Assembly: GCA_025602905.1 (NCBI GenBank)
Contig: JAHLKI010000034.1
Coordinates: 62,001 to 126,000 of the forward strand
DNA from: Phlyctochytrium arcticum
Taxonomy: Eukaryota > Chytridiomycota > Chytridiomycetes > Chytridiales > Chytridiaceae
Direction of reading: 5' to 3'
Length of the DNA: 64,000 nucleotides
Shown: piece by piece, positions 24,091 to 35,826 of the stretch
How positions within the stretch are numbered: the first letter of the stretch is position 1
How the letters are laid out: every line of letters begins with the position of its first letter
Program-made: the position numbers and the translations under genes
The notes under the pieces: model-generated
Databases searched by the model: none
Seen by the model: the letters and a program-made list of their open reading frames with translations, nothing else
Told to the model about the DNA's origin: nothing

Positions 24091-27000
24091 TTACAATGGC
24101 TCAGAGCGAGTATCCAAGAGTCCTCCAGTGCCTGGGCTCGTTCCCAGCATGTCCACAGCGCTTTCCATAATGGGTCCCAAACCAGGGGACGACGGGATAG
24201 GTAAAGGTTGCGAAAATCCCGTCGACACAGGACTCGGACTTAGAAAGGCGGAAAGGGGTTGACGGGGTTTGAGCCCAGAGACGGTTTGGCCCTCAGGCTC
24301 GTCTTCTTCCTTGACGTCGTCCAGTTCTCCCTCCTGCACATCCGACCATGCATCAACGTCAAGCTGCTGGTCGGGTTGCACTACGAGATCTTGCTCGTCA
24401 ACATCCCATAGTACGCCGGCTAAACTGGATACGGATGTTGTGCGGCTGCCGGCCCGTCGCGAGCTGATGGACCAAGGGCGAGTCGGGTGATCAAACGTGG
24501 GAGCGTCGTCAATGTCATCCCAGCTTGTTCCGCCAATGATATGGCTGCAAGCGGGTGTATCCGAGATGCGACGACGGCGTCGTGACGCAAGATCAATGTA
24601 GGGGCCGGGAGGTACGTGGCGGTATGAGGAGCGGTTGGAACGAATGGAGCGCCGACGTGACAGGGTAGAGGGATTAGTTGAATACGTCGCGGCGGCCAAA
24701 GTAAGTTGCGCTTCCAATGTAGCCATCTCGGGGGCAGGGAGATTGCTGCGGGAAATGGCGCGCGCAGCAGAAGCAGCAATATCTCGGGTTGATAAGGCGC
24801 CAGATTCCAGACGATTGGCTGCGATTGCTGCAACAGCATTGGCAGCCGTTACAGCGTCCCCGCCGGCCTTTAATTCGCGCTCCATGGCTGCCAACAACAC
24901 ACTATCTAGACCAGCTGATGTCGTTCGAGGTGGAATTCCTACTGGTGCCGTGGGATCAAAACGGATAAAGCCTCCACCTCCAGACATGCGCTTGAACAGG
25001 ACGTGCGGATGGGCTGACCGCAGAGGAATCAGAATGCGAGTTGAAGGAGAGCGGCGAGGAGGGACTATGATGATGGGTCGAGTGTGATGCGATGGTAATA
25101 GTCCAGCCGGATGAGGAAGATTTACTGGGTCCATTGCGACTATCTGTGACTGTGAGACTGCGACAGACCCATCAGCCTTGGCCTCAGCCATATGAGCTTC
25201 TGATGATATTCCCATCTTTGCAAAGTCATTGGTAGTCGCATACTCAAACGACGCTCGTCCTCGTTCAGTCTGGGCAGCATGAATGGGAGCTGAACAAGCA
25301 CCAGCAGCAATGTGCCCCCGTAAATCGCCTTTTGGTCCGCTCCAGTTGCATCCTCCCTCCTTGCATCGAACCACCAACCGATTGACAATCTCCTGCACAT
25401 CGATAGCAGGATTAACGTGGGTCGGCTCAATCCAAGATCGACAGAACGGGCAAGATTTCGAATGCGCCAGCCAGCGCCAGATGCAGGGAGAACACGCGAT
25501 CGTGTCGCAGCAGACCAGTCGTACAGCACGCTCACAAACATCAGCGCATAGCGGGCAGGACACAATGTCACGAGGGTCCAAAGACCGCCGCTGATTGACG
25601 ATGCGTTGAAGCGTGGCCAAGGGATTTGTAGGAAACGGGGCCGGATTCGCTTCTCCGCCCTCTGTATGCTCAACAGGTGGACTGAGCCCCGGAATAATAA
25701 GGTTGTCTCCTCCTAGGTATGTAAACCGTCTGCGAGCAATCTCCTGTCGGCCAGTGCTACCAAAGAGAGATGAGATGCGTGGAGCAATCACCACAGTGGA
25801 AGAGCCAGCAGGGCCTTCCAATGCAACAGCCGCTGCAGTTGCTTGTCTCCGCCGGCGATTGCTACTACGACGGCGTACCACCTTTCCCATGAATGGGAGA
25901 ACAACATTTGGTACTTTCAGCTGCCGCAAACTTGTGGCTGACTGAAGTTGGACTTGCTTGAGCGAGGAATTGGCAGCTGATACCGAATCTTCAACCACAA
26001 GTGCTCCGCCTCCAGCTTGGGGAACAAATATTTGCTCAGGTAGGGCGTAAAGACCGTTGGTTCGTGCTGCGGGTCTGGGTGGTACGGCGATGGTGTAATT
26101 TGGGGAGGGTGTGATATGAACAGTGCCTGCGGGAAGCTGGACGAGGGTAACGGGCTTGTGTGATGATACATCATTGATTTGTTGCGCGGCGTGGTCTCGT
26201 TCATTTAGGGGAGAAGAACTGGGTTCACCAATCTGAGACCGCTGAGGAGATGTGACGGGCGTTACCGTTTGCCATGAAGAGGGAGAGGATCCTGCAGTGT
26301 CTGAAGCTGACGATACCGTGCTATTGGGGGTCGATGTTGTTGAGGGCCCGCCCGCAACCATAGTAGCCACTTCAAGAGGACGTGCAACAGCTCCGATTCC
26401 GTTTCCATTTTCAACTACAGCTCCCAAGTCGACAGCGTCTGTGGTCATTTGACTCAAGCGCTTCTTGAAAAGAGAGTTGCGGCCGCCTAAACGAGGGGAA
26501 GGTGCTGCCGGCTGTGGCTGGGACCACATGTTGGAGATGGGCATGCGGCTGGCAGCTCGGACCGGAATCTCTACTTCAGATCGGCCAGGCAAGAGTCCCG
26601 CTGAAGTCGAACGGGTGGGTGGCCCAGGTCGCGAACCAGTATCCAGGACGGCATTGGGATAAATGGCAAGGCTGGAGGTTGCCAACTGAGAAGATGGCAG
26701 TGGATTCATTTGGACCGAGGTATTTTGGAGGAGGTTGCGAAGATCGGGATGAGAACGTGCTGGATTCAGTGGCATAGCAGATGATGTACGTGGTGCATGT
26801 GTCATTGGAGGATTTAAAGCAGTGGCAAGACCCGCTGTGTTCGAATACCCATCGAACGTAGGTCCTAAAGAGATACTCCTTTGCACGTCAATCGGAGGAA
26901 AATTTGGTAGTGGTTTCTCTCGCGACAATTCAGGCCCGCTCAAGGGTGGCGGCGTGATAACTGGCGGAACAATTCTAAAGATGGGGTTGGTATGTGTCTG

Positions 27001-27919
27001 AACACTCGCTGATACACAATTTTAGATTAATGCTGAAGTACAAAGTAACAATAACATGCGTACCGTCAACAGAAATAGGTCCATTGGCCTCCTGTAATAC
27101 TTGGCCTTGGTGTTGGGGAACTTCCGCCAATGCGGCATTAACCTCTCCATTCGAGATGCCTATCATACCGCCTATGCTCGGAGTAATCAGTATAAAATCC
27201 ACAGGATTCTGACAGACGCCATTTTACTAACCTGCCAATGAATCGAGCACAATTGGTACATCATCCGGAGCAGGTTCAGCCGGGACAAGATACGACAAGG
27301 GCAAATCATCGCTCGCAATGGAAGATCTAGTACTCTGAGCACTTGACAGACTGGATGTTTGGGTGTCTCCTGCCGCGGTTTCAATCTGCAAGTCTCGTCC
27401 AATGTCTCGAAATGGTGGGAAAGCGAGTGGGGGGCTGCCGGCGGTGGAGGGGCTCTTCATGTACCCAGCAATGAATGATTCCTCCGACAACGAGCCTGCA
27501 TCCGACACTCTGACGCTGGACCGTCGATTTTCATTCGAAACGGAAACTGATGGTACATGTGCACGAAGCTCCGCTGGACTATCCCGTTCGGTATCGGTTC
27601 CCGTGATCGGAGTAGCAACACTGATTTGAAAAGCTGGTATGACGGGCGACGCAATGACGAGCGGAGAAGGAATCATGTCAATGGTATCCTCGGATCTCAT
27701 GTACTTTTGATTGGCAGTGGAGGATGTCGCGACCGACAATTTGCGCCGTATGCAGTATCCGGCAAGATTTGGTGCTGGTTCTGAGGTAGAGAGAATAGTG
27801 ACCCGAGGCTCCTCATCATCGTTGACTACTATCGAGGGAGATTTCACAGTGCCGAGAGATATCTTGCCATTAATGGGTAATGGTGGCGGTATATCATCTC
27901 TGACTTCGGCAGACACCAT
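24091..27919 (-). CDS. RING-type zinc finger protein (putative E3 ligase)
   Basis: Three exons on the minus strand: 27232-27919, 27064-27171, 24091-27008, with consistent phases, 1237 aa. Long Ser/Pro-rich flanks surround a compact finger at about residues 743-790: CPLC, then VCCDTIACSPC, then CPFC. It is followed at about 800-835 by a second Cys/His set (VVRCKEGGCNWSG, then H and C) like a TRAF-type zinc finger. This layout suggests a RING E3 ubiquitin ligase. The usual His between the third and fifth ligands is missing (CCDTIAC), so it may be a C4C4 variant. The rest shows no recognised domain. ATG 27919 is the first in frame. The frame remains open just upstream and is preceded by an acceptor-like CCCATAG, so an additional 5' exon may exist (see 27980-28285). 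Confidence 0.75.
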
Positions 27920-27979
27920 CTTCACGTCTTTCGAAACGAACACCTATGGGATATACACAAAAAAATCTCCAGAATCTTC

Positions 27980-28285
27980 TCAGGGTTCAGTCAAAATGGT
28001 CCGGATAAGTGATGATTGATGAAATCTAAACTGGATTGTGTCCCAGAAATCCTCCTTTGACAGAGCCGATAAATATTCCAGTGCGATGCCGAGACAAGAT
28101 CCAAAAAAAGTTGCCGGGTCGAGTCCACAGGTTGGTATACGCTTCCACTGCCGTCCAAAGCTCCTCTCAGAAATGATCAACAATAAGGTTACTATAAGTC
28201 CAGTCCAAGTCAATGTGTTGATAAATGTTCGAGAAAAGAATGCCTTTCCACCTTCGTCAAAGCGAAATTGGGCATTCTCCGCCAT
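27980..28285 (-). CDS. Small membrane ORF, or upstream exon of the RING gene
   Basis: The ATG at 28285 opens 101 codons with one hydrophobic segment of TM length (TWTGLIVTLLLII, residues about 29-41, with hydrophobic flanks) followed by a basic stretch and WDTIQ. It lies just upstream of the RING gene on the same strand. I tried to splice it onto the RING frame. The only phase-compatible donor found (GTAACC, after the Ile of GLI) would cut the TM segment and use an unusually long intron. It may be an independent small gene or a mis-resolved 5' exon. No family was recognised. Confidence 0.35.
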   Translation of the reverse strand: MAENAQFRFDEGGKAFFSRTFINTLTWTGLIVTLLLIISERSFGRQWKRIPTCGLDPATFFGSCLGIALEYLSALSKEDFWDTIQFRFHQSSLIRTILTEP

Positions 28286-28621
28286 TTGCCCTTTTTGGGA
28301 TAAATACATTGCGGCGCGAAAAGATCACGTGCGCCAATATCCCGCGCTTCCAAAAAGTTTGGCGCTCGATTTTTTGGAATCGTACCATGGACGCAAGGGC
28401 CCGCCAGATGTGATATGGGATTCATGAGCCAACGGAACGACAAATATCGAGAAATTGAATGAAAGAGTTGGAATCAACCTGAGATTAAAGAATAAGAAAA
28501 TGAAAGAATAAAATATCATCCTTTCAAAAAAAGAGATGATAAAAAACGAAGTGCAAAATGGTATAAAACTAAAAACAAAACAAAAAATCGCAAATGTAAA
28601 CCAAGTAGGGAGTGTACATGC
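28286..28621. other. Intergenic region between the RING and ankyrin genes
   Basis: About 340 bp, A-rich near the ankyrin stop codon. A CACGTG box occurs at about 28326-28331 on the RING side. Nothing else was recognised. Confidence 0.35.
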
Positions 28622-31600
28622 TCACGTAGCGACGGGAGATGATGCTGCTGATGATGCTGATATCGTATGACCAATATCCAGGGGTACAATATGAATCTCC
28701 TCCGGATACTCGCCCGACTCGCGCAAACGGGTCGTGAGTGCCATGAGCTCAGTTCGGACCTGATCTTCACGCAAAAAGTGCAAATCGTAGAATGTAAATC
28801 GGAGGCCTTTGCCGGTGGGAACGTCAACCGTTTTGGCCCATCGGACACATTCGGGTTTGGCCTTGACCATGGCCGTAAACACGGATTCCGCCAGGCGAGT
28901 TTGTTCCAACAGCAGTTTTTCGTGAGGAGTGGCGACGCGACGATCAAGATGGGGAAGTGCGTCCAGAAGCTCGCGCCCGTTTTTGTAGCCAAAGAGAAGG
29001 CCCACTTGCATATCCAGTAACCAGCGGTCATTTATGGCGTTAGAAGGGGGGGAATGTTGAGGAGATGAAGATGTGGGTTGTTGAGGATCGTTGGCACTGG
29101 TTTCGGTACCCGCCGTGGTAGGATGGGAGTCATCGGCCAAATGCATGGCAAACAAGGGTAAGCATCTTCGTAATCGGTATTCATACAATGCCGCCTCGCG
29201 TAGAGGATCGACTTCCACGACAGGGCTGGTCTTAGGAATTGGCTGGTCAGGGGGACCTTCTGTCGCGGGCGATTGTGTCGTTGGCAGCTGAGGGTCTTCC
29301 GATTTAGCAGCGACATTGCTACCACTTGTCCGACTGGGCCCAGTTGCAGTCGGCGACACATGGCTCAAAGTGGGTGCTCGTTGATAACCCGTGATGCCAG
29401 CCATAGCTCCACCCACAACGCGTCGTGGTTTGGTCTCACTCGTTGGCGACGGCACAGCGCTTTTACGCGCACCTTGACGTTGAGATTTCGCATGATCCTG
29501 GTCTCTGCTAGCTTGTTTCCGAAGTTCTGATCGTACTACTCCCGAACTCGCCGCATGACTTGACCCAGACTCGCGCCGAGCGGACCGAGTTTCCTGGGAC
29601 TCAGATTCAACATTCTTGATTTCAGTTCCACCTGCAGTTCGGGATTCGGATGCATGCTCCTTAACCGGCGAAGATGAGTCTTCAGATGGCAAAGGGGTTT
29701 CGCGGTCATCCCCAAAAATCTGTTTGCCAAGCTCATCATCCTCCGCACTATCATCTTCCACCCGCCGAGCAAGCCTACGCCCCTTTTTCCGCATTCCCCT
29801 AGGTTTCGTCCGATGTTCAGGGCTCGATTCCGTCTTGTCAGGATGGGATCGATTGCTCGAAACGTTGGCAACTGGGGAAGAGAGACCGCCACGTGTATCG
29901 TCGTGACTGCCCTCGGAACTTGAGACGTGTTCCCGTTTTTGAGGGGTGATGAAAGCACTGGAATTTTCGTCAGGCGACGCTGCTTTGGCCAACTTGGACG
30001 TGGAGACAATCAGATTGGCCTGCGAGTCACTCAGAGCAGATGAATCTCTTCGCTCTCGCTTGACCTTGACCGGGCTAACACTCCGCTCTTCATCGTCTTC
30101 ATCTTCTTGATCGTCGTTCTGGTCCTCCTGGTACTCGACCTCTTTTGTGCTTGACCGTCTACTACGACCATCGCCTTTCCGGCCCAGGCGCTTCACGCCC
30201 ACGCTCCCTCTCCGACTAACATCGCTTCGACCGTCATCCTCCTCATCATCATCCTCAACATCACCGCTTTTCTCCCGCTTATCGGCCCGTTTCCGTTTCC
30301 GTTCTCCTGCAGGCATCCGGACTCCACGGCCACTTTCCCGATGATGGGGATGGTAGTAAAGGGTATGCTGATGGGCGGCGTGGGCTCCTTGACCCGACCG
30401 CAGGATTTCATCGCGCTGAAGGAGATGCCAGAGCTGTTCAAACTTTCGCTTATCACGTTCTGATTGGAAGGGCGAGTCGTTGTTGGCGAGAAGACCGCCA
30501 TGAGCGAAATACTCATTCTTTTGCGAGCCTCGCTTGTGTGATACGGATGACGATGCTTTGGATTGCTTGCGCCGCTGTGTTGCAGGGGTTTTTGAGGTGG
30601 AAGGAGTAACACTACTACGGCGGCTAGTCTTTGGGGTACGTCCACGACTTTCACTTATGGCAACTGCTTCTCGTTTTGGCTTTGAAGGGGGGGAATCCAG
30701 ACCATCTTCACTGTTTTTCTTTTGCCCAGCATCGCCGGCAGCAGCCGCGTCAGTGTTTTTGACCAACATCTCCCGCGCAACCGCTTGTTGCTTGGCAGAC
30801 ATGGGGCGCCGAGTTGCCTTCTTGAACGGTTTCCAAGCTGCCCGATCTCTCATCAACATGTCTCGCATTCCCATCATTTCGCCTTTGCCCACATCGACCT
30901 GTGCCCCGTTGTCATCTTTGACAAGTTCCAACGGCGTCGCGCCATTGGCATTCCGCATCTCGGGATCCGCGCCAAAAGAAAGTAACATATGTACAACTCC
31001 AACATGACCATTCGTCACGGCATCGTGTAAGGGGGTATCGTCCGCAAAACCTTTGGCATCCACCAGTGCACCGTGATCGAGGAGCTCCTGTACAATATCC
31101 TCGTGTCCAGCCAAAGCAGCTTCATGCAATGATGTCCACCCCGCATTATCTCGCCAGGAAATATCCGCACCCAGGCCCAAACATTCCCGCACCCGTGTCA
31201 GATCGCCAGTAGACGCTGCTTCGTGCAACGGAGTTCGGCCCGCTTTATCTACAGCCAGCACCGATTTTGCCTTTTCCAGCCAAGACTTGATGACACTCTT
31301 CATTTCCTCGTCCGCAACAGTGTAGGGTGTCTCGCCATCTGCATTGGGTGCGTCAATGGATGCACCATGAAGCAGCAGACATTCGACCACTGCCCGGTGT
31401 CCGCGCTGGACTGCGTCATGGAGTGGTGTATCGTCGTTATCGCCGGCACAATTGACATCTGCACCATGTTGTATGAGCAAACTGGCGATTTCTAGATGCC
31501 CTTCGAGACACGCCTCATGCAGAGCCGTCCATCCAGCATGGTCTTTTGGAGATATATCCGCGCCGAGCTCGACCAACATTCGACATGCCTCGTAATCTCC

Positions 31601-34174
31601 ACGACTAGCCGCTCGAAACAGAAATGTTCGCCCACTACGATCCATTTCATTGACTCGCTCCCATTTTATAAACCGCGCTCCGAATTTGAATCCAGCCCCG
31701 TTTCGATGAGACGTCGCTTTGACTGTCGGGGGGCGGGGTTTGACAGGCTTTTCCGGACTTTCCTTGATGGATTCGCTCTCCTCCTCGGCCTCTTTCGCGC
31801 GCTTTTTGAGATCAGCATACAAGAGTTCTTGATTTCTTTGAAAATCACGCATGGCCTTGGTCTGGTTCGTAGGCGGTCGCCCTCGTTTTCGCCTTGGTGG
31901 ACTGGATGATGCAACGCTGGCTTTGTCAACAGTATCGACTGTTTGGCTATCGTTTTCATCTTCGACGTCTGGAGTATCCTTTTTGCTCTTAGAGACTCCT
32001 CGATGCTTTGAACGTCGTTGCGGAGAATTTTTTGATTTGTGACTGACATTGCCTTCTTGATCAGACGAAGATGCACTGGAATGTGATGATTTGCGGCTAA
32101 TTACTCTCCGGCTCACTTTGTCCCCAGCTTTTTCCGCCACTGATGCACGAGCAACTTCTGACCCAATTTCCGATGTTGCTGAATCCACTTCACTAGCCAT
32201 GTATTCTTCGTCGTCACTAGCAAAATCACCCGGGACACCTTGCCGTATGTTTTCTGACTCTAAAAGATCGACACTGTGCTTTCTTGAGGGGACACGACTA
32301 GAATCAGCGCTCGATATCGAAATCATGGATGGCTTTGATACACCGGATCTGCCACGCTCGCGTTGACTCTCACCCAAAGTGGAGCCTTCCGCATCTTCGT
32401 CCTCCTGCGACTGTTCTTCGTCTTGGCTGTCTTCTTCACTGGCCCCAGACGACTCATTTCCACTCGTGCTACTCAGACCCTTGTCAGTGACTTCGGACAA
32501 TTCGCTCAATGAATCGTCACCCGACATATCAGAAGATGGCGGAACTTTCAAAGGGGCAGTTTTCGACTTTGTCTTCGATTTCGAGGAGCCCATATTTGAT
32601 CGTGACGCGACGGGGCCGTTCCTTGTAGGTTTAGATGTCATAGATCCATGGCGTGATTCCACGGGTCTGGCACCCTTTTCGCCAAACGTCAATGCAGAAA
32701 TTTTCCCCATATCCCCCATCATACCAACCTGCAAAATGCGCTCTCCTCCACTGGCCCGCCGGTCCATATGTGTAGCCACGCCCACCTCCCCCTCTGCAGC
32801 CTGCGGTACCGCAAATGTGTTTCTCACTCCATGGCTTCCTTGAGACCCATTCGAAACACTCACAACGGTCGACCGACCCGCATCCATTTCAAAATGCGGA
32901 GAAATAAGTTGATTCTTGGGCTTGCTCGTGGTACTTTCCAAAATTGGAGAAGTTAAGGTTGTCATTCGAAGTTGGTGCGGTTGGCTTGACCTAGCTATGC
33001 CGTGTGATAGGATGAAGGTTGATGGTGGCGTTTCAATCAAGGATGGGGATCGCGTGTCTGATTGTTCCATACGACGAGCTTCATTCGCTTTCTCGGCCAA
33101 AATCCGCAAATTGGCCTCTAGATCGGGTAAACGTGGGGATATGGAAGGGTCCATTTGACCGACAGGGGGATTGGAGTGTTTTTCAAGTTGCAAATGTGAC
33201 TCCTTGCTATGGAACCATGAATCGCCTGCCGAATATCCTTCTTGGCCGCCACTTGTGGGACTCGTCCGCAAAACAGGAATTTGATCTGCATACGATCGCC
33301 GCTCCCTTTCTGCTATACTCCGCGAATCTAAAGTATTGCCACCAGCTACAAACTGTGGACCGTATCCAGGTAATGGTGAAAAGTCGTCGTATCTGCGCGA
33401 ACGTTCATGGCTCAAGTATTCGTGCTGAGACTGGCGGTACGACAGCTGATGTTGGTGAAAATGGTGATTTGGGTTTTGTTGGAGATGCGAATCATGATGG
33501 TGGGAAGTGTAGAGGGGACTCGGACGCTCTGTTGGATGCTGTTGATGGTGGTGGTTGTGCAATGACTGGAAACGGGGATTTGTTGAGCCAGATCGATCAT
33601 AGTTGGAAGATCTCACTTGCTCTGAAGCTGCTGATGGTTGGTGCGCAGCGTACATTGAAGAGCGAAAATATTGCGTATTTGCATGCATATCCGGTTCTGA
33701 CGCTCGGCGGTACGTGTTGCAAAATTCCACACCCCGACCTGTTTCTGGCGATGACATGAATGGACGGATTTGGGCATCAGGCGCCCCACGGAAATGATGA
33801 TAGTGTGCGTGTGCTATTGAAGAAGGTGGCAAAGATGTGCGCATAGGATCGTGTACTGAGCCTCGACGCGCACTTTCTGGAGGTGTTCCATGATGCTGGA
33901 TCGAAGAATTAGGCTGCGATGGGTGTAAGGCGTAAGGGGAGCCCGATTGTGTAGTAAATTCTGATGGGCGAGCCGTGTGGCCTAAACTCGGAGAGCTATT
34001 TTCAGATGTTGGGTGAGTAGGGTCAGGTGGTGGCGACAAGGGCGATGAAGACATTCCAGATCCGGGCGTTGCCCCTGAGAGTGTCCCAACTGAAGGGTAT
34101 AAATCTGACTGCCCGAAAAAGCGATACGTATAACTTGACGGCCGCTGGTGGGCACTCGAAAACGATGTGTCCAT
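28622..34174 (-). CDS. Ankyrin-repeat protein, Hos4/Set3C-like
   Basis: A single-exon frame of 1850 aa from ATG 34174. Residues 1-840 are low complexity: His/Ser/Gln-rich, then acidic and basic clusters with an AT-hook-like RKRGRPP at about 760. Ankyrin repeats at about 843-1090 are in two blocks (GRTFLFRAASRGDYEACRM, GWTALHEACLEGH, DDTPLHDAVQRGH, then GRTPLHEAASTGD, GWTSLHEAALAGH, DDTPLHDAVTNGH) separated by a helical linker, followed by a basic WKPFKKATRRPMS stretch. A conserved-looking C-terminal domain at about 1660-1840 (EYRLRRCLPLFAMHL, DRWLLDMQVGLLFGYKNG, GLRFTFYDLHFLREDQV) resembles the tail of fungal Hos4-type subunits of the Set3 histone deacetylase complex. A chromatin role is inferred from the AT hook and this tail. 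The repeats are secure; the Hos4 link is moderate. Confidence 0.75.
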   Translation of the reverse strand: MDTSFSSAHQRPSSYTYRFFGQSDLYPSVGTLSGATPGSGMSSSPLSPPPDPTHPTSENSSPSLGHTARPSEFTTQSGSPYALHPSQPNSSIQHHGTPPESARRGSVHDPMRTSLPPSSIAHAHYHHFRGAPDAQIRPFMSSPETGRGVEFCNTYRRASEPDMHANTQYFRSSMYAAHQPSAASEQVRSSNYDRSGSTNPRFQSLHNHHHQQHPTERPSPLYTSHHHDSHLQQNPNHHFHQHQLSYRQSQHEYLSHERSRRYDDFSPLPGYGPQFVAGGNTLDSRSIAERERRSYADQIPVLRTSPTSGGQEGYSAGDSWFHSKESHLQLEKHSNPPVGQMDPSISPRLPDLEANLRILAEKANEARRMEQSDTRSPSLIETPPSTFILSHGIARSSQPHQLRMTTLTSPILESTTSKPKNQLISPHFEMDAGRSTVVSVSNGSQGSHGVRNTFAVPQAAEGEVGVATHMDRRASGGERILQVGMMGDMGKISALTFGEKGARPVESRHGSMTSKPTRNGPVASRSNMGSSKSKTKSKTAPLKVPPSSDMSGDDSLSELSEVTDKGLSSTSGNESSGASEEDSQDEEQSQEDEDAEGSTLGESQRERGRSGVSKPSMISISSADSSRVPSRKHSVDLLESENIRQGVPGDFASDDEEYMASEVDSATSEIGSEVARASVAEKAGDKVSRRVISRKSSHSSASSSDQEGNVSHKSKNSPQRRSKHRGVSKSKKDTPDVEDENDSQTVDTVDKASVASSSPPRRKRGRPPTNQTKAMRDFQRNQELLYADLKKRAKEAEEESESIKESPEKPVKPRPPTVKATSHRNGAGFKFGARFIKWERVNEMDRSGRTFLFRAASRGDYEACRMLVELGADISPKDHAGWTALHEACLEGHLEIASLLIQHGADVNCAGDNDDTPLHDAVQRGHRAVVECLLLHGASIDAPNADGETPYTVADEEMKSVIKSWLEKAKSVLAVDKAGRTPLHEAASTGDLTRVRECLGLGADISWRDNAGWTSLHEAALAGHEDIVQELLDHGALVDAKGFADDTPLHDAVTNGHVGVVHMLLSFGADPEMRNANGATPLELVKDDNGAQVDVGKGEMMGMRDMLMRDRAAWKPFKKATRRPMSAKQQAVAREMLVKNTDAAAAGDAGQKKNSEDGLDSPPSKPKREAVAISESRGRTPKTSRRSSVTPSTSKTPATQRRKQSKASSSVSHKRGSQKNEYFAHGGLLANNDSPFQSERDKRKFEQLWHLLQRDEILRSGQGAHAAHQHTLYYHPHHRESGRGVRMPAGERKRKRADKREKSGDVEDDDEEDDGRSDVSRRGSVGVKRLGRKGDGRSRRSSTKEVEYQEDQNDDQEDEDDEERSVSPVKVKRERRDSSALSDSQANLIVSTSKLAKAASPDENSSAFITPQKREHVSSSEGSHDDTRGGLSSPVANVSSNRSHPDKTESSPEHRTKPRGMRKKGRRLARRVEDDSAEDDELGKQIFGDDRETPLPSEDSSSPVKEHASESRTAGGTEIKNVESESQETRSARRESGSSHAASSGVVRSELRKQASRDQDHAKSQRQGARKSAVPSPTSETKPRRVVGGAMAGITGYQRAPTLSHVSPTATGPSRTSGSNVAAKSEDPQLPTTQSPATEGPPDQPIPKTSPVVEVDPLREAALYEYRLRRCLPLFAMHLADDSHPTTAGTETSANDPQQPTSSSPQHSPPSNAINDRWLLDMQVGLLFGYKNGRELLDALPHLDRRVATPHEKLLLEQTRLAESVFTAMVKAKPECVRWAKTVDVPTGKGLRFTFYDLHFLREDQVRTELMALTTRLRESGEYPEEIHIVPLDIGHTISASSAASSPVAT

Positions 34175-35826
34175 TGCTTCTTCTTTGCCACGTCAACTTG
34201 TGGATTTTCACGATCGGCCCCTGTGGAGTGCAGATGGTCAGTCATACGATCAAAAAAAGATTGTTAGACCAAAGCCTACCTCAAAAGGGTACCCGACCCA
34301 CTGATAGTTGAACTTTGTCGTCAATCAGTCCAAGCGCAGGAACGTAGACTATTCCAAAAAGAGTTTCTGACGGTCTGTACGGGGGATATATGCAACTTGA
34401 ATTCCACACCTACTCCCATTGACTTTTCCTCCCCCCCTCAGGCCAACCCGAATTTGGTGCACTTGGCTTTGTCTGTTTGTAATTTCACCCTGCGACCTCT
34501 TAAATCCAGGGGGAACTACTCTGTCCGGTAGTGAGCCCAATATTTTCCCACGAGAACGGACAGCCGCTTGTTTGCAGCACTTGGCCGTTGCTAGGATTAA
34601 AAGCGATCTAAAGCAAGATCTGCTCTTCAAGACGGAGAACAAAGCCTAGACTGTAACAGGGAAGCGTCTTGCTGCGACGACCAATGTCCGAAATTGCCAA
34701 ATCACGAAATCTCGGATTGAGCAGGCCTGCGCTTGAGTTGCTTCAAAGACTTGGTGGTAGCAAAGATCGCTGACGAGGGGTATATTGGTTGATCACAGTA
34801 TGCCAGTTTGGTTTTGGGTCCCTTCGGCGAAAGTTGATTTATCGGCGAATTCTTGCTTAAGAAACAACTTTTGTCAAAACTCCAGGTTGCCACCACGACG
34901 AGGAAAACGACGCCCAATTTACCTTTGTTGCAAAACCAAACGTTGCTTGACCCGGATCTGGGCAGTGTTTCTCTGCTTCCGTTGGTTTTGAGTAGGATCC
35001 TGCCAAGGTTTATAAACAGAATTTGCAGTCAGCCTCCTGAATTCCGACCGGATATCCCATCAATGAAATCCTCCAGGCCCAATTCAGCAGGCCAGGGGTC
35101 TTGCCAGGCTTGCAGCTCCTGCTGGGCACGGCACAGCCATGGAATGACGGGCACAGTTTTGGGAAGGTCAAAACAAAGACCCTGAGCGTTTTTTTACTTT
35201 ATCCTTCCAGTTTGCCCCAGTCTCCCAGAACTTTGCCCAAACAAAGTTTGTCTTTATTCCTTTTTGCAACCGGTGGTAACGCCCGTGTCAGGACCTACTC
35301 GTCCTTCTGTTCAGCATGGTCTGCCGGTTCCAAGATTGCCACGAGAACTTGATGACAATGCGTCGTCCCGCAAGCAAACCTCAAGTCTACGTACCATCCA
35401 TAAGGAGTTCACCCGCCCCAGATATATCCGCGTTGGTCTACTTATAGTACCATTGAGCCTGTCGTTGCCGATTTGGGAGCAGCAGTGGTAACCCGAGTTT
35501 CCTCAGTAGTATCAGTGCTCGTTGTATCAGGATTCAGAATTTCAGACTCACACGCCATGAACCCCATCCAAACTTCCGACCACCTCCAACCGATCTGTTG
35601 CCACATTCGAACTCTTTGTGTCATGGAGGTCTACCGGCTCTGATGGCCCCGGAAGTTCCTTGGTCAACAATTTGGATTTGGCCGATGCGAAGGAGGTCAG
35701 ATCCAAGCTTCATGTCATCTCAAGACACTCAAGGATGGCAACCACAAAAATGGGAGCAGGAGGAATCATAGCTCAGGGTCCATGAAAAGCAGCAAAAGAT
35801 TGTCGGCGAATGAAGTGCGTGCATCC
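34175..35826. other. Intergenic region without recognised genes
   Basis: Short ORFs on both strands show no protein-like character. The first few hundred bases should contain the ankyrin gene promoter. From about 35827 the sequence becomes part of the segmental duplication that carries the coiled-coil genes. Confidence 0.4.

Noticed and set aside
33019..33759. 246-codon plus-strand ORF
   Set aside because: Antisense to the ankyrin gene's low-complexity N-terminus; composition explained by the sense codons.
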